NCBI GenBank assembly: GCA_902464375.1
Contig: CABQIM010000019.1
Span: forward strand, 1 to 23,642
Origin: an uncultured bacterium
Lineage (GTDB): Bacteria; Cyanobacteriota; Vampirovibrionia; Gastranaerophilales; Gastranaerophilaceae
Reading direction: 5' to 3'
Length of the DNA stretch: 23,642 nucleotides
Positions within the stretch are counted from its first letter, which is position 1. The number at the start of each line of letters is the position of its first letter. Made by a program: the position numbers and the translations under genes. The notes below the pieces were generated by a model, which had not been told where the DNA came from, did no database searches, and saw nothing but the letters and a program-made list of their open reading frames with translations. Positions 7,205 through 13,338 of this stretch are shown piece after piece.

Positions 7205-8158
7205 ATGGCAGTGAATAATATAGACAGTTTGAATAATTTACATCATCAAGGTTTAACCGCCAAGCAGGAAGAATACGTTCAAGAGGCGGAAGTTGACGGT
7301 ATTGAGATTCTTGTAAATATGGCAAAACAAGGCAAGATTGATCCTTGGAATGTTGATATTGTGGAAGTTACTGATAAGTATTTGATGCACTTGTTCCAAT
7401 CAAAAGCGCAAAACTTGCGTTTAACAGGAAGAACACTTTTGTTCGCTGCAATTTTGCTTAAATTGAAATCTAATATCCTTGAAGGGTTGGACGTTATGGA
7501 TTTTGAACCTCAAAGAGAAGATGATTTCAATTATGATGATGAAATGCCTTTAGATTATCAGGATGAAGAATATATTCCGACTAATAATGTTATTTCTATT
7601 GATGAAGTTTTGCAAAGAAGGACTAGTGTCAGACTTAACCACAATAGGGTTGTGACATTGCGTGATTTGATTCGTCAATTGGAATTTTATGAAATGCTTG
7701 ATAAAAAACAGTCTTTGAAAAATGCACACGAACGTGCAAAAAGACGTGTTCAAAATTATGCGAAACTTTCTCCAGATGATATTATTAATCTTGCTCACGA
7801 TGAATATATTGAAAATGGAGTTCAGAGATTGAAAGCCAATTTGTCAGAAATTCTCAGCCGACAAGATAAGATTGAGCTTAACGAACTTACACTTTTGGGA
7901 ATGGATAAAATAAGTGCGTATATTTCATTGCTATTTTTAACGGTAGAAAGTGATTATGACTTGGAACAAGATGAATTTTATTCAGATTTATATGTAGTTA
8001 AGCGTCCGCATGTTGAACAAAGTCATAATACAGATACTGGGGAATTAGCCCCCACCCTAGCCCTCCCCCGAGGAGAGGGAACGGCGCAAGATTCGTTAGA
8101 TTCAAGCATTGAAAATGCAAAGAGTATAATTGCCGAAAATAGAGAGGTTAATGCGTAA
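7205..8158 (+). CDS. scpA: Segregation and condensation protein A, with in-frame repeat insert
   Basis: This 317-residue kleisin bridges the SMC heads in bacterial condensin. The N-terminal block is diagnostic: DGIEILVNMAKQGKIDPWNVDI, VTDKYLMHL and LLFAAILLKLKSNIL (about residues 30-95). An acidic linker follows (about 98-125), then a region of helices, and the C-terminal winged helix that binds the SMC cap ends near residue 265 (ISLLFLTVESDYDLEQDEFYSDL). The last 45 residues are an extra tail; residues 278-293 (TGELAPTLALPRGEGT) are the translation of a palindromic REP-like DNA element rather than protein-like sequence, so the tail is probably unstructured. GGTGGAG lies ten bases before the ATG. 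The stop codon overlaps the scpB start by one base. Confidence 0.93.
   Translation: MAVNNIDSLNNLHHQGLTAKQEEYVQEAEVDGIEILVNMAKQGKIDPWNVDIVEVTDKYLMHLFQSKAQNLRLTGRTLLFAAILLKLKSNILEGLDVMDFEPQREDDFNYDDEMPLDYQDEEYIPTNNVISIDEVLQRRTSVRLNHNRVVTLRDLIRQLEFYEMLDKKQSLKNAHERAKRRVQNYAKLSPDDIINLAHDEYIENGVQRLKANLSEILSRQDKIELNELTLLGMDKISAYISLLFLTVESDYDLEQDEFYSDLYVVKRPHVEQSHNTDTGELAPTLALPRGEGTAQDSLDSSIENAKSIIAENREVNA
8050..8080. repeat. C/G-rich REP-like palindrome, copy B, inside scpA
   Basis: CACCCTAGCCCTCCCC, CGA, GGAGAGGG is the same element as at 1483-1512 in opposite orientation, with only a few differences. It lies in frame near the 3' end of scpA and encodes LAPTLALPRGEG. The GC content jumps sharply relative to the surrounding codons, as expected for an inserted dispersed repeat. 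Confidence 0.8.
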
Positions 8159-8694
8159 TGGAACAGTTAAAGTCGAGAATTGAAGCCGTTCTGTTTGTTA
8201 CGGCGAAAGTACTTCAAATCAAAGATATTGCAGAAATATTGGAAGAAGAACCTGAAAAAATTGAAGAAGCGCTGTTGGAATTGATTATGGATTATGCTTC
8301 TCGCGATGGAGCTTTGGAAATTGATGATGAAAACGGTTATATTTTGCAGGTTAAACAAGAACATCTGGATATTGTAGAAAAACTTTGTCCTGTTGAGTTG
8401 AAGCCACCAGTTCTTAAAACACTTACTGTCATTGCTTTAAAAGAACCAATTAGACAATCTTTGTTAAAGGATTTGAGAGGCTCGAATGCTTATGAACATG
8501 TTCAAGAACTTTTGGAAAAAGGTTTGATATCAAGACATAAGGATAAAAATGGCAGATCTTTTAATATCAAAACAACTCCAAAATTTGCTGAATACTTCAA
8601 ATTGAAGGGAGATGTCAGAGCTCTGGTCAAAACGTTGAATATTGACAAAGGAGTAAAAGATAGTCCGGAAGATAGCATGGGTGTTGAAAAGTAA
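8158..8694 (+). CDS. scpB: Segregation and condensation protein B
   Basis: This is a 178-residue ScpB, the winged-helix partner that dimerises on ScpA and completes the SMC-ScpAB complex. The start is LKSRIEAVLFVTAKVLQIKDIAEIL, typical of ScpB (usually EALLFVAGEPL). It is followed by an acidic EEEPEKIEEALLELI helix and the two winged-helix halves. The second contains LKTLTVIALKEPIRQSLLKDLRGSNAYEHVQELLEKGLISR, matching the conserved 'IAYKQPITRAEIEEIRG' block. The 1-base overlap TAATG with scpA indicates translational coupling. Length is normal to slightly short (170-200). Confidence 0.93.
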   Translation: MEQLKSRIEAVLFVTAKVLQIKDIAEILEEEPEKIEEALLELIMDYASRDGALEIDDENGYILQVKQEHLDIVEKLCPVELKPPVLKTLTVIALKEPIRQSLLKDLRGSNAYEHVQELLEKGLISRHKDKNGRSFNIKTTPKFAEYFKLKGDVRALVKTLNIDKGVKDSPEDSMGVEK

Positions 8695-8700
8695 ATTAAT

Positions 8701-10155
8701 ATGAACAAAACTAAAATAATTCTTTATTCAATATTAACAGTACTATTGCTTGGCGCTATGTATTTTCGTGCTAATAATGCTTCTATATACGCAGGTTTAG
8801 GAAATTATTATTACAAACATAATAATATATCTAAATCTCAAATGTATTATGAAAAATCTTTTGCTCATGGCAATATTGATACTGATGCTCGAGAATTTTA
8901 TGTTAATTCTATTATTAATTCGCCATTGACTCTTTCGTCACAAGAAAAATTGGTGAAAATTGCAGAAGATAAGTTGCAAGACAGAGCTTCTTATCAGGCA
9001 AAGGAATTTTTATATAATCTAAAGCGCGAGATACATAACCAATATCCGCTTAATTATGTTAAACAAGCTCCTTACAATCAGCAAATTGTGCATTGGGGAA
9101 GATTTCCTGTAACATATATGTTTGTGAACTCCCAGATGGCTCCGCAGGAGTATGTAGAAGAAATTAAACAGGCATTTAGTATGTGGGAAAGAGTTGGAAT
9201 TCCTTTTACGCGTACAAGTGGCAGAGCGGATATTATTGTTGATTTCCAAAATACTAAAACCGATGATGTTGAGTATGGAAGAAAATATGTGGTTGCATAT
9301 ACAGTTCCGGATATTTCAGCAACTAAGTTGTTGGGCATGAATATTCATTTCTATCTTCAAACTCCGGATGGAAAATTATTTACCAGAAACCAGATTTATA
9401 ATACTGCGTTGCATGAAATATTCCACGCATTAGGTTTTATGGGGCATAGCTTTGAACCTGATAATATAATGTATTTGTCAAAAGATAGTGAGAGTTTTAT
9501 CAATGATACGCGTGCAGAGTTGACAGAGGCTGATGTTTCTACTCTGAAACTTTTGTACAAAATTAAGCCTGATATTACGAATGATAATAAACTCAAGGGG
9601 CAGTATGTTCCGTATTTGGTGTTGGGTGATGATGAAGAAATAAATATTTCGAAAGAGAGAGAGGCTAAGAATTATATTTATAATGCTCCGACATTACCGA
9701 GTGGTTATATTGATATGGCAGAAAGCTTGGTTGCGCAGAAAAAATATCCGGATGCTATCAGAAATCTTGAAAAAGCTTTGCGCTTGGCTGACAATGATGA
9801 AATTAGGTATGTTGTTTACTATAACCTTGCTGTTGCCTACAATTATATCGGGCATCAGGAAATGGCATATGATTACATTACTAGAGCGGAAAGTATAAAA
9901 AGTGATGAGGAGTTGCATTTCTTGAAGGCAGAAGTGCTCCTGAAGACTAACAAGGCAGATGCAATAACTGAATATGAATATTTAACAAATCTTGCTCCAC
10001 AAAATGTAGAGTATGCAGTTAGGTATGCAAATATTTATATTAAGGATAGAAATTATTTAAAAGCTCGAAAAATTCTTAAACGCTTGGTCAAGAATAATCC
10101 TGACGCAAAAAAAGATAGACGCTTGAATCCTTATAGAATATTGTTGTTTCCATAA
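8701..10155 (+). CDS. Membrane-anchored metzincin (matrixin-like) protease with TPR tail
   Basis: This 484-residue protein begins with a short basic segment and one hydrophobic helix (residues 6-21), which would act as signal anchor and place the rest outside the cytoplasm. Residues about 125-290 form a zinc protease of the metzincin type. The motif HEIFHALGFMGHS (H238, E239, H242, G245, H249-S250) is complete, and the Met-turn is NIMY (M257). Residues about 30-60 and 335-480 contain TPR-like helical pairs (YPDAIRNLEKALRLADND, YDYITRAESIKSDEELHFLKAEVLLKT, YLKARKILKRLVKNNPDA), likely a protein-binding scaffold. It starts six bases after scpB with only a weak ribosome binding site, so it is probably cotranscribed with the condensin genes. 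Substrate unknown. Confidence 0.82.
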   Translation: MNKTKIILYSILTVLLLGAMYFRANNASIYAGLGNYYYKHNNISKSQMYYEKSFAHGNIDTDAREFYVNSIINSPLTLSSQEKLVKIAEDKLQDRASYQAKEFLYNLKREIHNQYPLNYVKQAPYNQQIVHWGRFPVTYMFVNSQMAPQEYVEEIKQAFSMWERVGIPFTRTSGRADIIVDFQNTKTDDVEYGRKYVVAYTVPDISATKLLGMNIHFYLQTPDGKLFTRNQIYNTALHEIFHALGFMGHSFEPDNIMYLSKDSESFINDTRAELTEADVSTLKLLYKIKPDITNDNKLKGQYVPYLVLGDDEEINISKEREAKNYIYNAPTLPSGYIDMAESLVAQKKYPDAIRNLEKALRLADNDEIRYVVYYNLAVAYNYIGHQEMAYDYITRAESIKSDEELHFLKAEVLLKTNKADAITEYEYLTNLAPQNVEYAVRYANIYIKDRNYLKARKILKRLVKNNPDAKKDRRLNPYRILLFP

Positions 10156-10169
10156 TTTTATGCTAAATT
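10141..10169 (+). promoter_or_regulatory. Putative promoter of the small membrane protein gene
   Basis: TTGTTG (10141-10146), a 17-base spacer ending in TGC, and TAAATT (10164-10169) give an extended -10 promoter that overlaps the end of the protease gene. Only six bases separate the -10 from the ATG at 10176, so a transcript would be leaderless. Confidence 0.4.
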
Positions 10170-10175
10170 TTGGGT

Positions 10176-10397
10176 ATGAAAATAGACTCAGTTAAACCGA
10201 ATCCAATTATTACACCCAAAACTACAGGATATGCTGCTACGGTTGCTCTTGGAGCTTCGATTATTAGTGGTGTAACTAAAAATAAGACTTTTAGAAGACA
10301 ACACAAAGTTCTCGCATATTTGTTGGCAGTGTTAACAGCTTTGCATGTTGGGTTGATTGAATATTATCATCATAAATTTAAAGCTGATAGAAAATAA
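10176..10397 (+). CDS. Small membrane protein, unknown function
   Basis: This is a 73-residue protein starting MKIDSVKPNPIITP. A TTG six bases upstream is in frame, but ATG fits the promoter better. After a polar N-terminus there are two weakly hydrophobic stretches (about residues 18-33 and 46-62, LAYLLAVLTALHVGLIEYY), followed by a His/Lys-rich end. There is no Shine-Dalgarno sequence. I do not recognise the family. Codon composition resembles neighbouring genes and it stays open between two genes, so it is likely real. It is convergent with the glycosyltransferase gene that ends three bases beyond its stop. Confidence 0.6.
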   Translation: MKIDSVKPNPIITPKTTGYAATVALGASIISGVTKNKTFRRQHKVLAYLLAVLTALHVGLIEYYHHKFKADRK

Positions 10398-10400
10398 GAT

Positions 10401-11342
10401 TTAACCTTTATCAAGAACTTTTAATATGTATCTGGTGCTGTCTTTGGAGTTGTGAGATTGAAGCGCAATTTTGTAGCATTCTTCTACAACTTTATTGTAG
10501 GCATAATCGTCTTCCAGATAGCTTTCGATTTTGAAAATCAAATCAGAAAAATCTTCGTAGAAAGGCATGTGTCCGTCAAAAAGCGCCAATTCATCTCTGT
10601 AGTCGCTTATCAATAGTTTTTTGCAGGCAACAGTTTGAAAAGTTCTATAATTAAGTGATGAAATACCTTGTGAATTCATGTTGAAAACAATTTTGGTTTT
10701 GTTGATAGCGTTTGCCATATCTTGTTCGTTATCAATGAATCCGCGATAGCAAAGGTCTATTAGTTCTGGATATTTAGAACGGCTGAGTGCATCTTTATAG
10801 TGCCTGTCTATCGCATACCAAGCAATTTTTAGTGTTGGAAGCTTGGTGATTAGTTCTTCAAAGAAACTGAGCCTATAGTCTGTATCAAGACGACCGGCAA
10901 ACATGACGTCATATTCTGGTTTCTTGCCCAAATCTTTGTAGACATCAAAGTTTACAAAGTGAGGTAAATAGTTTATATTTGGGAAAGTTTCATAATCAGT
11001 CAGAACTTTATCCCAATAAAAAGTATAATTATCGTTGTTTTCTAAGTATTGTAAATATTTTTCCCATTGAGGACCGGAGGTCTTGCTGCGCAAATCATCA
11101 GAAAAATAATTTATGGACGGGATTGTGAGGTTATTATCAACTTTTATTTTTAATCCTGAATAATCGTATCCTGCGATTATGTTGTATGAGTTTTGAAGTA
11201 TTTCTTGTAAATTGTTGTCAAAAAGTTCATCAAAGACCGTAACTTCGCAATCATTTTGGCGAAAGCCGTCAATCATGCTTGCGGTTGTAAGTCTTCCGCC
11301 AATGCTTTCCGGTAAAATTGCTAAAATTTCTCTCTTTCTCAT
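10401..11342 (-). CDS. CgeB-like glycosyltransferase
   Basis: This 313-residue cytoplasmic protein has two Rossmann-like halves as in GT-B glycosyltransferases. The N-terminal half (MRKREILAILPESIGG) contains NYFSDDLRSK and the segment YDVMFAGRLDTDYRLSFFEEL starts the C-terminal half. The acceptor/donor region INKTKIVFNMNSQGISSLNYRTFQTVACKKLLISDYRDEL matches the CgeB/'glycosyl transferase 1_2' pattern (N-x-R-x-FEA-A-C-GA-L). A C-terminal helix with DSTRYILKVL closes the domain. Sugar donor and acceptor cannot be read; surface polysaccharide or protein glycosylation is likely. No Shine-Dalgarno sequence is present, and the promoter lies immediately upstream with a palindrome in its spacer. Confidence 0.75.
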   Translation of the reverse strand: MRKREILAILPESIGGRLTTASMIDGFRQNDCEVTVFDELFDNNLQEILQNSYNIIAGYDYSGLKIKVDNNLTIPSINYFSDDLRSKTSGPQWEKYLQYLENNDNYTFYWDKVLTDYETFPNINYLPHFVNFDVYKDLGKKPEYDVMFAGRLDTDYRLSFFEELITKLPTLKIAWYAIDRHYKDALSRSKYPELIDLCYRGFIDNEQDMANAINKTKIVFNMNSQGISSLNYRTFQTVACKKLLISDYRDELALFDGHMPFYEDFSDLIFKIESYLEDDYAYNKVVEECYKIALQSHNSKDSTRYILKVLDKG

Positions 11343-11351
11343 CTTGGTAAT

Positions 11352-11380
11352 ATTTTAGCATTATTAATAATGCTTTACAA
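11352..11380 (-). promoter_or_regulatory. Promoter with an 18-bp palindrome filling the spacer
   Basis: On the minus strand TTGTAA (11380-11375) and TAAAAT (11357-11352) are separated by exactly 17 bases. The perfect palindrome AGCATTATTAATAATGCT (11357-11374) occupies the whole spacer and touches the -10, an ideal position for a dimeric repressor. The ATG of the glycosyltransferase gene is nine bases past the -10, implying a leaderless mRNA. Confidence 0.55.
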
Positions 11381-11403
11381 GGTAATTAGTAGTATAGTAA
11401 TAT
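11374..11403 (+). promoter_or_regulatory. Putative promoter reading into the tandem array and tRNA-Arg
   Basis: TTTACA (11374-11379), an 18-base gap and TAATAT (11398-11403) would start transcription near 11410, exactly where the first 83-bp repeat begins. Its -35 overlaps that of the divergent glycosyltransferase promoter on the other strand. Confidence 0.35.
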
Positions 11404-11410
11404 ATGAATA

Positions 11411-11640
11411 GAAAAAGTCGGTAAGAAAGAATGTAAAAAGTCTTTTTGCTTACTTTTTCTTCAGAAAAACCTTTGAACAATGATAAAGTAGTAGAAAAAG
11501 TCGGTTGGAAAGAATGTAAAAAGTCTTTTTGCTTACTTTTTCTTCAGAAAAACCTTTGAACAATGATAAAGTAGTAGAAAAAGTCGGTTGGAAAGAATGT
11601 TAGAAGTCTTTTTGCTTACTTTTTCTTCAGAAAAAGTAAG
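11411..11640 (+). repeat. 83-bp tandem repeat, about 2.8 copies, directly before tRNA-Arg
   Basis: Copies begin at 11411, 11494 and 11577, each with GAAAAAGTCGGT. They are nearly identical over 83 bases: an A-rich start, CTTTTTGCTTACTTTTTCTT, then CAGAAAAACCTTTGAACAATG. The third copy diverges after CAGAAAAA and instead forms a perfect 11-bp hairpin (CTTACTTTTTC, TTCA, GAAAAAGTAAG; 11615-11640) that ends on the first base of the tRNA. Near-identity of the copies indicates recent duplication or gene conversion. Confidence 0.92.
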
Positions 11641-11715
11641 CGTCTGTAGCTCAGTAGGATAGAGCGGAGGTTTCCTAAACCTTGTCTGCCGTGGGTTCGA
11701 CTCCCTCCAGGCGCA
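11640..11715 (+). tRNA. tRNA-Arg (anticodon CCT)
   Basis: A full cloverleaf can be drawn. Acceptor GCGTCTG pairs with CAGGCGC, with discriminator A at 11715. The D-stem is GCTC/GAGC and the anticodon stem GAGGT/ACCTT. The loop TTCCTAA has anticodon CCT at 11674-11676, reading AGG. The T-arm is GTGGG TTCGACT CCCTC with one T-T mismatch, and the variable loop has seven bases, both slightly unusual. CCA is not encoded. The gene is flanked on both sides by tandem arrays; the downstream units repeat its 3' end. Confidence 0.9.
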
Positions 11716-11965
11716 CTTATTATTAATTAATTTCAAGTATCCGTCTCACGCGCCAAGCATAGCTTGTCTGGTTCTTACCTCTCACAAAACGTGACATTGG
11801 GTCACCTTTTGTTCGGCAGAGTCTCCAGGCGCATTTATTATTGATTTATATTCAAGTATTCGTCTCACGCGCCAAGCATAGCTTGTCGGGTTCTTACCTC
11901 TCACAAAACGTGACATTGAGTCACCTTTTGTTCGGCAGAGTCTCCAAGCGCATTTATTATTAATT
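11705..11965 (+). repeat. 118/119-bp tandem repeat carrying the tRNA 3' end
   Basis: Units begin at 11705, 11823 and 11942 with CTCCAGGCGCA (CTCCAAGCGCA in the last) followed by TTATTATT; the first of these is the 3' end of tRNA-Arg itself. Each full unit contains CGTCTCACGCGCCAAGCATA, a CAAGC/GCTTG hairpin, and ACAAAA/TTTTGT enclosing GTGAC/GTCAC. The third copy is only the first 20-odd bases. The whole stretch from 11716 to 11969 contains no gene. The pattern resembles repeated use of a tRNA 3' end as a junction, as at integration sites, but no integrase is present. Confidence 0.9.
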
Positions 11966-11969
11966 CTAT

Positions 11970-12620
11970 TTATTCTTCAATTTTAAGAATCATAGGTACT
12001 TTACCTATTTCTCTGATTTGTCTTTCGAAATCAGATATATTTATTTTGATAGCATCAAATGTATTGTAGTGCATTGGTATGATTTCGCTTGCACCTAACC
12101 ATTCAGCAGCTTTAACTGCGTGTTCAACATCCATTGTGTATTTACCGCCAATTGGAAGCATTGCTATATCAGGTTGGTATAGTTCACCGATTGTTTTCAT
12201 TTCAGAAGTTAGTGAAGTATCGCCGGCATGGTAGATTGTTGTACCTTCTATTTCAAATATATATCCACAAGGGCATCCGCCATATATTCCATCCGGAGTT
12301 GAACTTGAATGAAATGCCGGAACTGTTATTGCTCTACCCCAGCTGTATTCGCTCCAACTGCCTATTCCTACATCATATGTTCTAGCACCTTTTTTAGCAC
12401 AATAATTTGCTAATTCATAAATGGCAGTAATCGGTGCTCCTGTGTTTTGAGAAATTTCTATTGCACTGCCAAGATGGTCACCGTGAGCATGGGTTACAAA
12501 TATATCGTATATGTTTTCAGGCTTATAATTTGGTACACAAATAAGGAAAGGGTCTATCAGGATTTTTTTACCTGTAGTTTCAATTTCAAAAGCACTGTGT
12601 CCTAAATATTTTATATTCAT
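11970..12620 (-). CDS. UPF0173 family metal-dependent hydrolase
   Basis: This 216-residue protein is a metallo-beta-lactamase-fold hydrolase. It opens with MNIKYLGHSAFEIETTGKKILIDPFL, characteristic of the UPF0173 family. The metal site is THAHGDH (H44, H46, D48, H49), with further ligands likely in the HAGDTSL segment and in IIPMHYNTFD. Length (about 225 in the family) is normal. It is cytoplasmic, as no signal peptide is present. The physiological substrate of the family is not established. AAGGGA precedes the ATG. It is the last gene of a minus-strand operon after the DUF711 protein, a 108-aa unknown and an HxlR regulator, 34 bases behind the latter. Confidence 0.9.
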   Translation of the reverse strand: MNIKYLGHSAFEIETTGKKILIDPFLICVPNYKPENIYDIFVTHAHGDHLGSAIEISQNTGAPITAIYELANYCAKKGARTYDVGIGSWSEYSWGRAITVPAFHSSSTPDGIYGGCPCGYIFEIEGTTIYHAGDTSLTSEMKTIGELYQPDIAMLPIGGKYTMDVEHAVKAAEWLGASEIIPMHYNTFDAIKINISDFERQIREIGKVPMILKIEE

Positions 12621-12654
12621 TTTTAAGTCCCTTCTTTGGAATGTTATTTATAGT

Positions 12655-12996
12655 TTAGGCGCTATATCTTTCCATTAATTTTCTTAATCTTTTATATTCT
12701 TTTCCCCATTTTTGCATAGAGTCAATCACTGGTCGAAGCGTGTAACCTATATCAGTCAAATAATATTCAACTTTTGGTGGAAGTCCTTCGTATTCTTCTC
12801 TTATAATTAATCCGTCTTCTTCAAGTTCTTTCAAACAATTTGTAAGAACTTTTGCAGTACAGCCTAAATTTTTCTTAAGTTCAACAAATCTCATTTCTTT
12901 TTTTAGAAGTTCTTTTATGATAAGTATTTTCCATTTTGCCCCTACCAATTGTAAAACAACGCTGACTGGATTTGTTGCTAAATCTTTGTATTGCAT
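12655..12996 (-). CDS. HxlR-type winged-helix regulator without N-terminal Cys
   Basis: This 113-residue HxlR/MarR-like transcription factor has the core VLQLVGAKWKILIIKELL, MRFVELKKNLGCTAKVLTNCLKELEEDGLIIREEY, PKVEYYLTDIGYTLRPVIDSMQKWG, a textbook match through the wing and dimer helix. In thiol-sensing members (YodB, HypR type) a Cys precedes the Pro-Val at the N-terminus; here it is N9-P-V, so redox sensing by that residue is impossible, though C45 and C54 remain. It starts five bases after the upstream gene and would be an autoregulated local regulator of the operon containing the UPF0173 hydrolase. DNA target unknown. Confidence 0.9.
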   Translation of the reverse strand: MQYKDLATNPVSVVLQLVGAKWKILIIKELLKKEMRFVELKKNLGCTAKVLTNCLKELEEDGLIIREEYEGLPPKVEYYLTDIGYTLRPVIDSMQKWGKEYKRLRKLMERYSA

Positions 12997-13001
12997 TAGC
13001 C

Positions 13002-13328
13002 CTATACCTTATCTTCTTTTTGTTCTGAAGCTGTATTCCAGAGTTCTCTAAGTTTGTCTTTAATTCCCATCCTGCCAAACCATTTTATAACGAATCTTTC
13101 GTCATAACCTAATCCGCCATTTATTTTAGCGCAATCTGCAAGAGAAAAAACTGCTTCGGAGATAGTAATTCTAATAATAAAATGTGGGATTTGATATTTG
13201 GAAGCATCCATTGATACTTTTAAATTATTATATTTTGCAATGCTGACATTTCTGACATTGTGTGCATCAGACTGCTCATCTAGCATAAATTTTTTCAAGC
13301 TGTCTTCCAAATCTTTAAAGCTGTTCAT
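13002..13328 (-). CDS. Conserved-looking hypothetical in the DUF711 operon
   Basis: This is a 108-residue soluble protein. The ATG at 13328 is chosen because GAGG lies five bases before it; the in-frame GTG two codons earlier touches the GAGG. I do not recognise the family. The N-terminal part is helical (FKDLEDSLKKFML), the middle has strands (NNLKVSMD, HFIIRITISEAVFSL), and KINGGLGYDERFVIKWFGRMGIKDKLRELW forms a distinctive Gly-rich turn and C-terminal helix. It lies ten bases downstream of the DUF711 gene and six bases upstream of the HxlR gene, so it is cotranscribed with both. DUF711 proteins usually pair with a small ACT-domain protein; this one lacks an obvious ACT pattern. Confidence 0.7.
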   Translation of the reverse strand: MNSFKDLEDSLKKFMLDEQSDAHNVRNVSIAKYNNLKVSMDASKYQIPHFIIRITISEAVFSLADCAKINGGLGYDERFVIKWFGRMGIKDKLRELWNTASEQKEDKV

Positions 13329-13338
13329 TGACACCTCA

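Noticed and set aside
11533..11736. Minus-strand ORF of 67 codons with CAWRESNPRQ and FRKPPLYPTELQ
   Set aside because: This is the antisense translation of tRNA-Arg and the 83-bp repeats, a well-known false ORF pattern around tRNAs.
11411..11969. CRISPR array
   Set aside because: The repeats are 83 and 118 bases without unique spacers between short direct repeats, and no cas genes are present; these are ordinary tandem repeats.
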